Positions 23,212 through 31,769 are shown, counted from the stretch's first letter. The stretch: DNA of 64,000 bases from Metarhizobium sp964253915 (GCF_964253915.1 NZ_CAXUSG020000008.1:186001-250000), one strand, 5' to 3'. A program made the numbers and translations. The notes: generated by a model from the letters alone, not told the origin.

Positions 23212-24000
23212 TCAGCGGTTGGCGCTATGGGCGAGGACGAAAGGTGTTCCGTCCGATGGAACCTGATTGACCCTGAGCGGGCAGCCGAACACCATTTCCA
23301 GTGTGTGATCGGTCAGGACGTCACGGATCGGACCTGCCGCGGCAAGCTGGCCTTTCTTGAGCAGGATCATCTGGTCGCAGAAAAGCGAGGTCAGGTTGAG
23401 ATCGTGCATCACGGCGATGACGCCGCCGCCGCGGCGGCAGAAGTCGCGCGCCAGCCGCATGATCGTCAGCTGGTGGCTGACGTCGAGACTGGAGACCGGC
23501 TCGTCGAGCAGCAGCCAGCAAGGCTTGCCGTCGACGACCGGCTGCGGGATCTGGCAGAGCACGCGGGCCAGCTGGACGCGCTGCTGCTCGCCGCCGGACA
23601 GTTCCTGGTAGAAGCGGCCCTCGAAACCGATGAGATCGACGGCGGCCAGCGCGTCGGCAGCCAGCCGCATCGTCTCGGCGGTGTTGCCGGCGCGACCGGT
23701 GGTCAGCCCCATCGCGACGATTTCGCGCACGGTGAACGGGAAGGAGATGTTGCTTGCCTGCGGCAGCACGCCGCGCCGCTCGGCAAGCTGCCACGCGGCG
23801 AGGCTTGCGGTTTCGACGCCGTTGAGGCGCACCGCACCCTTGTGAGCGAGTTCGCCGGAGATCGCCTTGAGCGTCGTCGTCTTGCCGGAGCCGTTCGGGC
23901 CGGCGATGGCCGTCAGTTGGCCGGCGGGCGCGACGAAGGAGATGTCGCGCACGATCGGCTTGCCCGAAAGGCTGACGGAAAGGTTGGTAACCTCGATCAT
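23212..24000 (-). CDS. hmuV: Heme ABC transporter ATP-binding protein HmuV
   Basis: A 262-residue ATPase. Walker A is GPNGSGKTT (about residues 34-42), signature LSGGEQQRVQLARVL, Walker B WLLLDEPVSSLD, switch histidine in VMHDLNLTS. The PQPVVDGKPCWLLLDEP insertion before Walker B is typical of HmuV. Last gene of the leftward hemP-hmuSTUV operon, ten bases after hmuU. The start at MIEVTNLSVSLSG is set by family length. Confidence 0.94.
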   Translation of the reverse strand: MIEVTNLSVSLSGKPIVRDISFVAPAGQLTAIAGPNGSGKTTTLKAISGELAHKGAVRLNGVETASLAAWQLAERRGVLPQASNISFPFTVREIVAMGLTTGRAGNTAETMRLAADALAAVDLIGFEGRFYQELSGGEQQRVQLARVLCQIPQPVVDGKPCWLLLDEPVSSLDVSHQLTIMRLARDFCRRGGGVIAVMHDLNLTSLFCDQMILLKKGQLAAAGPIRDVLTDHTLEMVFGCPLRVNQVPSDGTPFVLAHSANR

Positions 24001-24010
24001 GAAAACTGTC

Positions 24011-25135
24011 TTACAGGCTGAGGCGCGAACGGTTTCGCAGCAGGATCCACAGGAAGAACGGACCGCCGACCGCCGAGGTGATGATGCCGATCGGCAGTTC
24101 CGCAGGCGCGACGAGCGTGCGAGCGATGACATCGGCAAACAGCAGCAGCGAACCGCCCAGCAGGGCCGCCGCCGGCAGCAGAAAACGGTGATCCGGTCCG
24201 ATCACCAGCCGCAACAGGTGCGGCACGACGATGCCGACGAAACCGATGCCGCCGCTGACGGCCACCGACGCACCGGTCGACGCGGCGACGCTGACGATGG
24301 CGATGTTTTTCAGCTTCTGGACCGGAACGCCCATATGAAAGGCGGCGGCTTCGCCCAGCGTGATGGCATTGAGGCCGCGGGCAAGGAAAGGAACGACGGC
24401 GAGGCACAGCAGCATGATCGGTCCGGCCGCCAGGATCTTGGTCCAGGTGGCACCGGCAATCGAGCCCATGCTCCAGAAGGTGAGGTCGCGCAACTGCTTG
24501 TCGTCGGCCATGTAGATCAGCACGCCGGTCATCGCCATGGCGAGCGCGCCGAGCGCGATGCCGGCGAGCAGCATGGTGGCGACCGAGGTCTGGCCATTGC
24601 GGGTCGCGACCCGGTAGAGCACCAGTGTCGTCACTAGGCCGCCGAGGAAGGCTGCGGCCGGCAGGGCGAAGATGCCGAGCGCCTGATAGATGGGGGCTGC
24701 GACCGTTCCGCCCAGCACGATCATCGAGACAGCGCCGAGGCTTGCGCCGGAAGAGACGCCGACGAGGCCGGGATCGGCCAGCGGGTTGCGGAACAGGCCC
24801 TGCATCACGGCGCCGGAAACCGCCAGCGAGCCGCCGATGATGAAGCCGAGAATGGCGCGCGGCAGGCGGATATCGAAGACGATGATCCGGTCACGGGCAC
24901 TCATCGCCGATTCACTGGCCTGTCCGCCGAGGAGTTCGCGGACGACGTCGAAGGCCGAGGCGTCCGATGCGCCCGTCGTCATCGAGAACAGGATGGAGAG
25001 ACATGACCCCACGACCAGCGCGGCGATGACCAGCACGGCCAGTTGCGAACGGTCGCCGGCGCGGTATTGTGCCTGCAGCCTGCCGACATAACCGGCCAGG
25101 CGGCCTTCGGTGTGCGCTGTATCGTGGATGAACAT
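24011..25135 (-). CDS. hmuU: Heme ABC transporter permease HmuU
   Basis: A 374-residue FecCD-type permease with about ten membrane spans. Landmarks are RLPRAILGFIIGGSLAVSGAVMQGLFRNPLADPGLVGVSSGASLGAV and the C-terminal GGIGFVGIVVPHLLRLVIGPDHR, both diagnostic. An N-terminal extension of about 30 residues precedes TM1. It starts one base after the hmuT stop and passes heme from HmuT across the inner membrane, powered by HmuV. Confidence 0.95.
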   Translation of the reverse strand: MFIHDTAHTEGRLAGYVGRLQAQYRAGDRSQLAVLVIAALVVGSCLSILFSMTTGASDASAFDVVRELLGGQASESAMSARDRIIVFDIRLPRAILGFIIGGSLAVSGAVMQGLFRNPLADPGLVGVSSGASLGAVSMIVLGGTVAAPIYQALGIFALPAAAFLGGLVTTLVLYRVATRNGQTSVATMLLAGIALGALAMAMTGVLIYMADDKQLRDLTFWSMGSIAGATWTKILAAGPIMLLCLAVVPFLARGLNAITLGEAAAFHMGVPVQKLKNIAIVSVAASTGASVAVSGGIGFVGIVVPHLLRLVIGPDHRFLLPAAALLGGSLLLFADVIARTLVAPAELPIGIITSAVGGPFFLWILLRNRSRLSL

Positions 25136-25136
25136 A

Positions 25137-26036
25137 TTAGCCCCCGTAGACGGACTTGGTCAACGCGCGGACGGCGCTTGCCGTGCGCGGGCCGAAACCG
25201 AGCATGTGCAGGCCATCCATGCGGATGATGGCCTTGTTCTGGGCGGCGGGCGTCAGCCCGAGTGCCGGATGGGCGATGATTTCCTGGACGCCGGCATCGT
25301 GATTGCCGCCACGCTCCATCATCAGGATGACGTCAGGTTTGGCTTCGATGATCGCCTCGTCGGTCAGCGGCTTGTAGCCGGGGAAGGTGCCGACGGCGTT
25401 GACCAGGCCGGACAGCTTCAGGATGCCGTCGGCGGCCGTGCCGGTGCCGGAGGCCATGACCCGGCCGTTCTGCATGCTGAGGATGAAGATCACCCGCTTG
25501 CGCTCGCTTTCCGGCCGCTTTGCAGCTTCGGCGATGGCCGCGTCGAGGTCGGCCGCGACGCTTTCCTCAAGCTTCTTGGCCTTGTCTTCGACATTCAGGA
25601 AGGCGCCGACGGCATCGATCTTCTTCAGGATGCCGTCGCGGTCGAAGGTTTCCGGCACCGTCGCGAAAGGCACGCTGGCGCTTTTCAAGACGCTCAGCGC
25701 TTCCGGCGGGCCGGAGCCTTCAATGGCGATGATCGCCGACGGATTGACGGCGAGAACACCTTCAGGCGAAAGCGCACGCATGTAGCCGACATCGGGAAGC
25801 TTGGTTACCGCTTCCGGGTACAGGCTGGTCGAATCGCGCGCCACCAGCCGGCCTTCCTCACCGAGAGCATAGATGATCTCGGTCACGGCGCCGCCGATGG
25901 ATACCAGCCGCGACGTATCGGCCGGCTTGGCATCCTCGGCTTTCGCCGGTGCTGTAAAGGGAAGGGCCAGCACGACACCGGCCAGCACCAGGTGCCGGAG
26001 TGTCGTGCGTCGGGCTGTCTTGAAGGGTCTCGTCAT
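25137..26036 (-). CDS. hmuT: Periplasmic heme-binding protein HmuT
   Basis: A 299-residue class III binding protein with signal peptide (TTLRHLVLAGVVLALPFTAP, cleaved near AKA-ED). Domain starts RLVSIGGAVTEIIYALGEEGRLVARDSTSLYP; the Tyr of SLYPEA is the likely axial heme ligand. VLAVNPSAIIAIEGSGPPEAL and MERGGNHDAGVQEIIAHPAL are typical. Ten bases separate it from hmuS. Confidence 0.94.
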   Translation of the reverse strand: MTRPFKTARRTTLRHLVLAGVVLALPFTAPAKAEDAKPADTSRLVSIGGAVTEIIYALGEEGRLVARDSTSLYPEAVTKLPDVGYMRALSPEGVLAVNPSAIIAIEGSGPPEALSVLKSASVPFATVPETFDRDGILKKIDAVGAFLNVEDKAKKLEESVAADLDAAIAEAAKRPESERKRVIFILSMQNGRVMASGTGTAADGILKLSGLVNAVGTFPGYKPLTDEAIIEAKPDVILMMERGGNHDAGVQEIIAHPALGLTPAAQNKAIIRMDGLHMLGFGPRTASAVRALTKSVYGG

Positions 26037-26046
26037 TGTGCCGTCC

Positions 26047-27102
26047 TCAGGCTGCTACGCTTGCATCCGCACGCGGCAGATTTTCGACGAGCGAGCGCCA
26101 TGCTTCGCGTTCGCCGGAACCTTCCTGCCGCTTGCCGAAGAATTGAATGATCAGCTCGCCCTTGGCATTAAATGCCTCGACCGAGGTGACGGTACCGTCG
26201 GAGGTCGGCTTGCGCACGGCCCATGCTTCGGCGATGTGGTCCTGGCGCAGGTGCAGGTGGAAGCTCGGATCGAGCACGTTGATCCACGGGCCCATGGCCT
26301 GGATATTGGACACCGGGCCACCATGGATCTGCACCATGCCGCGATTGGCAACGAACACCATGATCGGCAGGCCCTCGGTGGCGGCTGCGCCGTTCAGCAT
26401 CTCGGTGACGGCACCCGGTGCCAGCTGCCAGGCGTAATCGTCGCCGACGATGCGCACGGCGGTCTGGCGGGCGATCTTCAGCTTTTTCAGCATGCCGAAG
26501 AACTGGTGGGTGTCGGTCATCTGGCTCCAGTGCTCGCGCAAGGTTTCCGAGGTGACATCAGGATCGAAATCATCGTTGCTGGTGATCTCTTCGGCGACGA
26601 ATTCCTGCGACTGGTCCTCGATGCGGAAATCGGCGACGATGACGCGGTAGGCGTCGACGTCAGAGGCAGGGCGCAGGTGCAGCTTGAACACCGCGTCGCC
26701 CGCCTTGTCGAAATATTGCAGGCTGAGACGTTCCTGCTCGCCATCCTTCTTCGTCACGGCAAATCCATAGGCCCAGACCTTGTTGAAGATGCGCATGTCC
26801 ATGTTTTCGCCGAGCGTCAGCGACACCATCTCGGAAATCTTGATGGTTTCGAACACGCCGATCTTTTCGTGCACGGCGCTTTCATTGCGGGTCAGGGCCA
26901 TGACTTCGCCGAGTTCCTTGACGCGCTCCAGAAGCCGGTTCGGGCTGGCATCGATGCGGGTCACGGTCAGGCCGGTTTCGGCGGCGACAAGTGCCGCCTC
27001 CGAAATACAGAGATTGGCGGCCAGGTCACGCTCGCGCAGCTTGGGATTTTCCGCACGGTAAGCGCGAATTTCGGCGGGGGTCGGTTTTTTGCTCTCGGTC
27101 AT
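26047..27102 (-). CDS. hmuS: Hemin-degrading/trafficking factor HmuS
   Basis: A 351-residue cytoplasmic protein of the HemS/HmuS/ShuS family, which takes heme from the importer and degrades or delivers it. Two repeated halves are visible: an N-terminal unit around MALTRNESAVHEKIGVFE and a C-terminal unit around AWQLAPGAVTEMLNGAAATEGLPIMVFVANRGMVQIHGG. FHLHLRQDHIAEAW is typical of the second half; the expected heme-ligand histidine (about 200) falls in REHWSQMTDTHQFFGML. Ten bases after hemP. Confidence 0.94.
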   Translation of the reverse strand: MTESKKPTPAEIRAYRAENPKLRERDLAANLCISEAALVAAETGLTVTRIDASPNRLLERVKELGEVMALTRNESAVHEKIGVFETIKISEMVSLTLGENMDMRIFNKVWAYGFAVTKKDGEQERLSLQYFDKAGDAVFKLHLRPASDVDAYRVIVADFRIEDQSQEFVAEEITSNDDFDPDVTSETLREHWSQMTDTHQFFGMLKKLKIARQTAVRIVGDDYAWQLAPGAVTEMLNGAAATEGLPIMVFVANRGMVQIHGGPVSNIQAMGPWINVLDPSFHLHLRQDHIAEAWAVRKPTSDGTVTSVEAFNAKGELIIQFFGKRQEGSGEREAWRSLVENLPRADASVAA

Positions 27103-27111
27103 GTCGAATGC

Positions 27112-27294
27112 CTATTTGTTGAGGATAAGTTTGCCCTGACGGGTAATTTTCATACGGTAGATCGTGCCTTCGTGGCGGATGATCACCTCGCTCTCGCCAC
27201 CGAACAGGTCAGCGGTGTCGATCACCCGCGTGCCGGTTTCAGGCGGGCGGGGGGAGGTCCGATCGGTCAATTTGTCAAGTTTATCAGTGATCAT
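27112..27294 (-). CDS. hemP: HemP/HmuP family hemin-uptake protein
   Basis: A 60-residue member of the HemP/HmuP family, ending SEVIIRHEGTIYRMKITRQG then KLILNK, the conserved core. In Bradyrhizobium HmuP co-activates heme-uptake genes with Irr. First gene of the leftward heme operon; the RirA-type box at 27354 lies 60 bp upstream. Confidence 0.92.
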   Translation of the reverse strand: MITDKLDKLTDRTSPRPPETGTRVIDTADLFGGESEVIIRHEGTIYRMKITRQGKLILNK

Positions 27295-27353
27295 CTCGCA
27301 TCGGCAATATTGTCTGGCGGAGAGGTCGGTCGCCTCCCCCTCGTGTGATTTAT

Positions 27354-27372
27354 CTTGACTCTCATAATCAAG
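27354..27372. promoter_or_regulatory. RirA-type iron-responsive (IRO) box
   Basis: CTTGACTCTCATAATCAAG has perfect CTTGA/TCAAG arms and the TGA-N9-TCA spacing of rhizobial IRO boxes. It sits between hemP (leftward) and the secreted-protein/tonB genes (rightward) and could repress both when iron is ample. Confidence 0.7.
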
Positions 27373-27496
27373 CTTAACTAAGGAGGCAATAGCGGATGAA
27401 AACTGTCAACTTTGAAATTGCAATTTTCGGCCGATGATTCAATATGCTGGCAACCGGCGCGATGAGCGCACCGGACGGAAAAACGGGTGAGATGAG

Positions 27497-27925
27497 ATGA
27501 AGAATCTGGGTGTGCTCGCTGTCTCGGCGGCAATGGCAATGGTCTCGGCCGGAACGGCTTTCGGCCAAGATGCAACGGCTGCCGCCGGGCTCGATGTGGA
27601 GCTCAATGCGCTGGTCCCCTCCCAGAAGGGCTGCATGATGACCTTCATCGCCAAGAATGCCATGCCGACGCCGCTCAAGAAGATTTCCTTCGAGCTCGCC
27701 TTCTTCAACGAGAAGAACATCGTCGACCGCATCACCGTCCTCGATTTCCGTGATCTGCCGGTCAACAAGAAGCGGGTGCGCCAGTTCGACATGCCGGGCG
27801 TCAAGTGCGAGACGATCAGCCGCATCCTGATCAACGACACGCCGGTTTGCGATGGTGCGGCACCCGGTGAATGCATGAAAAATCTGGTGACGCGCTCGCA
27901 AATCTCCGTTCCGTTCGAAGGTTGA
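27497..27925 (+). CDS. Secreted protein of unknown function upstream of tonB
   Basis: A 142-residue protein with a signal peptide (MKNLGVLAVSAAMAMVSAGT, cleaved at AFG-QD). The mature domain looks beta-rich (DVELNALVPSQKGCMMTFIAKN, KKISFELAFFNEKNIVDRIT) with four cysteines (GCMM, VKCET, PVCDG, GECMK) that may pair. I recognise no named family. It lies between the IRO box and tonB on the same strand, so it is probably iron-regulated and connected to TonB-dependent uptake. Confidence 0.75.
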   Translation: MKNLGVLAVSAAMAMVSAGTAFGQDATAAAGLDVELNALVPSQKGCMMTFIAKNAMPTPLKKISFELAFFNEKNIVDRITVLDFRDLPVNKKRVRQFDMPGVKCETISRILINDTPVCDGAAPGECMKNLVTRSQISVPFEG

Positions 27926-28043
27926 ACGCTCATGGGACAAGCGGGGCCATACGGATCTCCTCTGGTTTCGGGCCGCTCCGTCTGTCCCCGTAGTCTGATG
28001 ACGACGGCAAAAGCCGCCTCGGCGGCCAGCCGGAGGATCGAGC

Positions 28044-29501
28044 ATGATCTATTCTAGAAAACTGCGGCTCACCGCCGCGTCGCCGGCCTTGCCCAATGCC
28101 GGCGAAGGAGTGAACGACAATACGCCGGGTCTGATGGCCGGGCACGAGATGTCGGATCTCACTGGCGTTCCACGCCAGCCGGCCAGCGAGTCGGCGCTGC
28201 ATTATGCCCGCGTCTCGCAAATCGGCTCTTTCCCGGAACATGCCGCGGAAGAGAGCGAACCGGAAACCACCCACAGCGTCGATGCCGTGCCGGAAAAGGC
28301 CGCGCCGACAGTACGCCGCCGCGTGGCGCGGACCTTGACGGCCAGCCTGGTATCCCTCGTTGCCCATGCTGCCATCTTCAGCTTCCTGGCCGCCACGATG
28401 GTGGCGGAGCCGGAGGAGCCGCAGGAAGAAGCCGGTTCCGTCGTCAGTGTCACCATTCTCGGCGATGCCGAATTCGACCAGCTTGCCGCCGGCGATCCTG
28501 AGATCGTCTCTGCCGAAGAGGTAGAGCCTGATATGGTCGAGCCTGCCGAACCGGAGGCGGTGGAAACCGAGACTGTCGAACCGGTTGAGACGGCGGAAGC
28601 CGTTCCGCTGGAAACCCAACAGGCCGAACCCGTGGAGACACAGCAGGCCGAACCGATGGAAACCACGGAAGCACAGCCTGTCGAGGCCCAGCCGACCGAG
28701 CCGGTGGAAACGGTAATGGAAGCCGTGCCCGTCCAGTCCTCGATCGTTCAGACAGAGGCTGTTGCCGCACTCGAGCCTGAGGTGCTGACGTCTGCGGTGC
28801 CGGCCGAACCGATCGTTACCCAGCCGATTGCGTCTGCCCTTCCCGAAACCGTTGAAGTCACCGAGGCAACGCCGGTAACGCCGACGGTGCAGCCGGTCGA
28901 GACCGTCCAGGCGGTCGAAGCGACGCCGGTGACGCCTGTCGAGCAGCCGGTCGAAGAGATCAAGCCGGTGGAAGAAAAGCCGGTCGCCAAAAAGCCGGTT
29001 GAAAAGAAACCCGTCGAGAAAAAGCCGGTTGTAAAACCCAAGCAGAAGCTTGTGGAAAAACCGAAGAAGAAGCCCGATACCAAGCGCCAGGCCGGCGCCC
29101 AGGGCGATGCCCGCCAGGATCGCAAGAAGGGTTCGGCGGACGGCCAGGAGCAGGCGAACCAGAACCAGAACGGTTCGAAGAACGCCGGCCGCAGCTCCAA
29201 TGCCGGCAGTGCCGCCGTTGCCAACTATCCCGGCAAGGTGCAATCGAAGATCCGCCGCTCGGTGCGTGTTCCGTCCGCATTCAAGCGTGAAAAGGCTTCG
29301 ATGAGCGTTCGTGTCCGGTTGACCATCGGGTCCTCGGGGGCGCTGACCTCCTTGTCCGTCGCCCGCAGCTCCGGCGTGCCGGAACTCGACAAGGCCGTGC
29401 TTGATGGTGTGCGCCGCGCTTCGCCATTCCCGCCGCTGCCGGCGGAATGGGGCAAGCCGAGCTGGTCCTTCTCCCAGGAGGTCCAGGTCACCGGACGATA
29501 A
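28044..29501 (+). CDS. tonB: TonB family energy transducer
   Basis: A 485-residue TonB-type protein. An unusually long cytoplasmic N-terminus (about residues 1-95) precedes the membrane anchor (TLTASLVSLVAHAAIFSFLAATMV). A very long periplasmic linker rich in Glu/Pro/Val follows, with PVE-repeats (VETQQAEPVETQQAEP) turning into Lys/Pro repeats (KKPVEKKPVEKKPV). The TonB C-terminal domain is YPGKVQSKIRRSVRVPSAFK through SGVPELDKAVLDGVRRASPFPPLPAEW. The ATG follows CGGAGG. Both N-terminus and linker exceed the usual 240-300 residue protein. A terminator follows at 29522. Confidence 0.9.
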   Translation: MIYSRKLRLTAASPALPNAGEGVNDNTPGLMAGHEMSDLTGVPRQPASESALHYARVSQIGSFPEHAAEESEPETTHSVDAVPEKAAPTVRRRVARTLTASLVSLVAHAAIFSFLAATMVAEPEEPQEEAGSVVSVTILGDAEFDQLAAGDPEIVSAEEVEPDMVEPAEPEAVETETVEPVETAEAVPLETQQAEPVETQQAEPMETTEAQPVEAQPTEPVETVMEAVPVQSSIVQTEAVAALEPEVLTSAVPAEPIVTQPIASALPETVEVTEATPVTPTVQPVETVQAVEATPVTPVEQPVEEIKPVEEKPVAKKPVEKKPVEKKPVVKPKQKLVEKPKKKPDTKRQAGAQGDARQDRKKGSADGQEQANQNQNGSKNAGRSSNAGSAAVANYPGKVQSKIRRSVRVPSAFKREKASMSVRVRLTIGSSGALTSLSVARSSGVPELDKAVLDGVRRASPFPPLPAEWGKPSWSFSQEVQVTGR

Positions 29502-29521
29502 TCTCCTGCTGTTTCATGAGG

Positions 29522-29553
29522 CCCGCGACGTCCCTGCCGTCGCGGGTTTTTTT
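29522..29553 (+). terminator. Rho-independent terminator of tonB
   Basis: CCCGCGACG-TCCCTGC-CGTCGCGGG followed by seven T residues, 21 bp after the tonB stop. Confidence 0.92.
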
Positions 29554-29601
29554 ATGCCTGAAAAAGCGTGAAATAATATGATGAAAATAGTCTACTTTAT
29601 A

Positions 29602-29620
29602 CTTTACTCTGACAATCAAG
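29602..29620 (+). promoter_or_regulatory. Second IRO-like box upstream of the heme-oxygenase operon
   Basis: CTTTACTCTGACAATCAAG matches the box at 27354 at 16 of 19 positions, including the TCAAG arm and CT-rich centre; the left arm has TTA instead of TGA. It lies 65 bp before the DUF2325 gene, suggesting joint iron control of heme uptake and heme breakdown. Confidence 0.5.
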
Positions 29621-29684
29621 TTTATTAGGGTCCAGCCGCGTTGACGAGTCAGCGCGACCGTCGAAACAGCGAAACGGGTGCAGG

Positions 29685-30089
29685 ATGGCCAAGAAATTCA
29701 AGAAGGGTTCCGACCGCAACAACCGCGAACAGGCCCAGCCGCAGGTGGCTGTGGCCGATAGCGGCAGATCGAGCCTCGATGGCCGCAGCTTCCTGTATGT
29801 CGGCGGCCGGGACTGCCAGGTCGCGCATCTGCGCCAGATCGCCAGCAGCTATGGCGCCGAGCTTATCCACCACGACGGCGGCCTGCGTGAAGCCGTCTCG
29901 CGCATCGACACGGTCCTGCCTTCGGTCGATTGCGTCTTCTGCCCGATCGACTGCATCAGCCACGACGCCTGTCTGCGCGTGAAGAGCGGCTGCAAGAAGT
30001 TCGGCAAGGCATTCATTCCCTTGCGCAACGGCAGCAAGTCGAGCCTGGAGCGCGCGCTTTTGACCATGCACGAACGAGATACAAAATGA
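29685..30089 (+). CDS. DUF2325 domain protein
   Basis: A 134-residue cytoplasmic protein: a basic, low-complexity N-terminus (1-32) then a DUF2325 domain (SFLYVGGRDCQVAHLRQIASSYGAELIHHDGGLRE). The cysteines in VDCVFCPIDCISHDACLRVKSGC form a rich cluster that may bind metal or heme. Function is unknown. It starts a three-gene rightward operon ending with an IsdG-like heme monooxygenase and is preceded by an IRO-like box. Confidence 0.85.
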   Translation: MAKKFKKGSDRNNREQAQPQVAVADSGRSSLDGRSFLYVGGRDCQVAHLRQIASSYGAELIHHDGGLREAVSRIDTVLPSVDCVFCPIDCISHDACLRVKSGCKKFGKAFIPLRNGSKSSLERALLTMHERDTK

Positions 30090-30364
30090 ACGACGAACGC
30101 CAAAACGGCTTCATGATGATCGGCCTGCACAAGCTGGCGGCCCAGAATGGCGATGGCCTGGTGCCGGAGCTGTACGAATTGCTGCGGCGGGATCATTTGA
30201 AGCGATTGGAATATCCGAATGTCGAGACCTTCCCGGCCTGGGAAGCCCGCCGGCCGGGCGAGGAGCCTTTGGAGCCGCTTGGGGATGCCGCACGCGACGG
30301 CAAGAATATCGTTGCTTTTGCTGCCAAAACCGGAGAAAAAAGCTCAAGGAAACGGCAGGTCTGA
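30086..30364 (+). CDS. Small hypothetical protein in the heme-oxygenase operon
   Basis: A 92-residue protein that I do not recognise (MNDERQNGFMMIGLHKLAAQ...). The ATG overlaps the DUF2325 stop by four bases, evidence that it is translated. No signal, no membrane span, no cysteines; the first half is helical and the tail is basic (KTGEKSSRKRQV). It ends 11 bp before the monooxygenase gene and is likely co-regulated by iron. Confidence 0.7.
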   Translation: MNDERQNGFMMIGLHKLAAQNGDGLVPELYELLRRDHLKRLEYPNVETFPAWEARRPGEEPLEPLGDAARDGKNIVAFAAKTGEKSSRKRQV

Positions 30365-30375
30365 AAGAGGCAACA

Positions 30376-30690
30376 ATGTTCGTAGCGATGAATCGGTTCA
30401 AGGTGGCAGTCGGGTCGGAAACGGCTTTCGAGGATATCTGGCGCAACCGCAATTCGACGCTTTCGGAAATGCCGGGGTTCCAGCAGTTTCACATGCTGCG
30501 CGGCAAGACCAATGCTGACGAGGGGTACACGCTGTACGCCTCGCACACCATCTGGGAAAGCGAGCAGCATTTCTCCGATTGGACCAAGTCGGAAAATTTC
30601 CGCGCCGCCCATCGCAACGCCGGCGACCACAAGGCGATCTATCTCGGACCGCCATCCTTCGAAGGTTTTAACGCCGTCGAAGGCATCTGA
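30376..30690 (+). CDS. IsdG/HmuQ-type heme-degrading monooxygenase
   Basis: A 104-residue antibiotic-biosynthesis-monooxygenase-fold protein, the size of IsdG, HmuQ and BhuQ. The catalytic triad of IsdG-type enzymes is present at the expected places: Asn6 (AMNRF), Trp69 (FSDWTKS) and His79 (FRAAHRN). It should open the heme ring and release iron after uptake by HmuTUV. The neighbouring hmu operon and the IRO-like box at 29602 support this. Confidence 0.88.
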   Translation: MFVAMNRFKVAVGSETAFEDIWRNRNSTLSEMPGFQQFHMLRGKTNADEGYTLYASHTIWESEQHFSDWTKSENFRAAHRNAGDHKAIYLGPPSFEGFNAVEGI

Positions 30691-30753
30691 GCGTGGACGC
30701 GCAGGATCCGGATCGCATCGAGATCCTGCCGAATTCCGCAGCGCTGACGGTTA

Positions 30754-31128
30754 TCAGGCCGTCCGCCGGACGAAGATGAAGCCGAGGCCCACGGCAAGCC
30801 AACCCGCCATCATCGCGATACCACCCGCAGGCGCTGCCATCGGGAACAATGCCGCGCCATTGTAATGGCGATAGAGCAGGTCGCCGGCAAACAGCAGCGT
30901 GCCGAGGCCGAGCAACAATCCGGCAATCGAAGCGGTGCGGAAGCGTTCGAGGCTGGCGGCCAGCGCGACGAGGGCAGGGGCATGCGCAAGGCACATGGTG
31001 GAGGCGTTGCCGAGCAGGTGGCCGTCGCCGAGATGCGAAGCGGCCGCCGCAAGGCCGACGCCCGCCATTCCCAGTACGCCGGCGGCAAGGAGAAGCAGGG
31101 GGCGGACGATGTTGGCTGATGTCATCAT
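30754..31128 (-). CDS. DUF423 membrane protein
   Basis: A 124-residue protein with four predicted membrane spans, matching the DUF423/YgdD family (small inner-membrane proteins of unknown role). Typical stretches are GMAGVGLAAAASHL at the first loop and AAPAGGIAMMAGWLAVGLGFIF at the end. Starts at the ATG pair 31128/31125 with GGGAA upstream. It lies 100 bp downstream of the truncated-hemoglobin gene on the same strand. Confidence 0.85.
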   Translation of the reverse strand: MMTSANIVRPLLLLAAGVLGMAGVGLAAAASHLGDGHLLGNASTMCLAHAPALVALAASLERFRTASIAGLLLGLGTLLFAGDLLYRHYNGAALFPMAAPAGGIAMMAGWLAVGLGFIFVRRTA

Positions 31129-31228
31129 AAAATTTCCCGGAACAGGGCCGCTGCAGCCACAGGGAATTGCAACGGCGTAAAATGAAAATCTCGGTTTTTT
31201 GAAGGAACCGGATGCCGTAGCGGCTGCC

Positions 31229-31618
31229 TCAGGGCTGGTTCTGCATGTGATGGGCAAGGCGTTCGACCGGCGCCCAGATGATCTCGCGCAGCTTTTCGCT
31301 GGCGATCGTCTCGTCCATCGCCTGGCGGAAGCACAACAGCCATTCGTCACGCTCGGCCGGGCCGATCTCGGCGACGAAATGGCGCCGCCGCAGCATCGGA
31401 TGGCCGCGCTTGTCGGTGTAGAGCGGCGGGCCGCCGAGATAACCGGTGAGGTATTCGTAGAATTTTTCACGCGAGCCGGAAAGATCAGGCGGATGGATGG
31501 CGCGGCAGCGCGCCGCTTCCGGCAGGGTATCCATCAGCATGTAAAAACGGTCGGTCAGCGCCCGGAGCGTCGCATCGCCGCCGATGGCTTCGTACAATGT
31601 GATGGTTTCTTCGGACAC
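31229..31618 (-). CDS. Group II truncated hemoglobin
   Basis: A 129-residue truncated hemoglobin. Features are TLYEAIGGDATLRALTDRFYMLMD (helix A/B, Tyr at B10 region), EYLTGYLGGPPLYTDKRGHPMLRRRHF (proximal His in RRRHF) and WLLCFRQAMDE (Trp at G8, typical of group II). The start is GTG at 31618 with AAGGAG seven bases upstream. These proteins bind O2 or detoxify NO and peroxide. It is divergent from the TetR-SMR pair, sharing its promoter region. Confidence 0.9.
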   Translation of the reverse strand: MSEETITLYEAIGGDATLRALTDRFYMLMDTLPEAARCRAIHPPDLSGSREKFYEYLTGYLGGPPLYTDKRGHPMLRRRHFVAEIGPAERDEWLLCFRQAMDETIASEKLREIIWAPVERLAHHMQNQP

Positions 31619-31734
31619 CCGGCACTCCTTTTTGTTCGTTTTGCCCGTTTCTTTTTCCTGTCGCAATGGCGTTGGCGGCGATGCGTCGTTTCGGCGCGTC
31701 GGCATTTCTTTTTTCAGCCTTCAAAGGCCGAGGA

Positions 31735-31763
31735 TTGACAAAACCGTCCAGACGGTCTTTTTA
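31735..31763 (+). promoter_or_regulatory. Promoter of tetR-smr with embedded operator
   Basis: TTGACA (31735-31740), 17 bases, TTTTTA (31758-31763). The spacer holds the perfect palindrome ACCGTC-CA-GACGGT (31743-31756), a likely TetR operator. Transcription should start at about 31770, the A of the tetR ATG, which suggests a leaderless message. Confidence 0.65.
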
Positions 31764-31769
31764 TGTCTC

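Noticed and set aside
28540..29060. Tandem DNA repeats within 28.5-29.1 kb
   Set aside because: They code for the PVE/KKP linker of TonB in frame, so they are protein repeats rather than a separate repeat locus.
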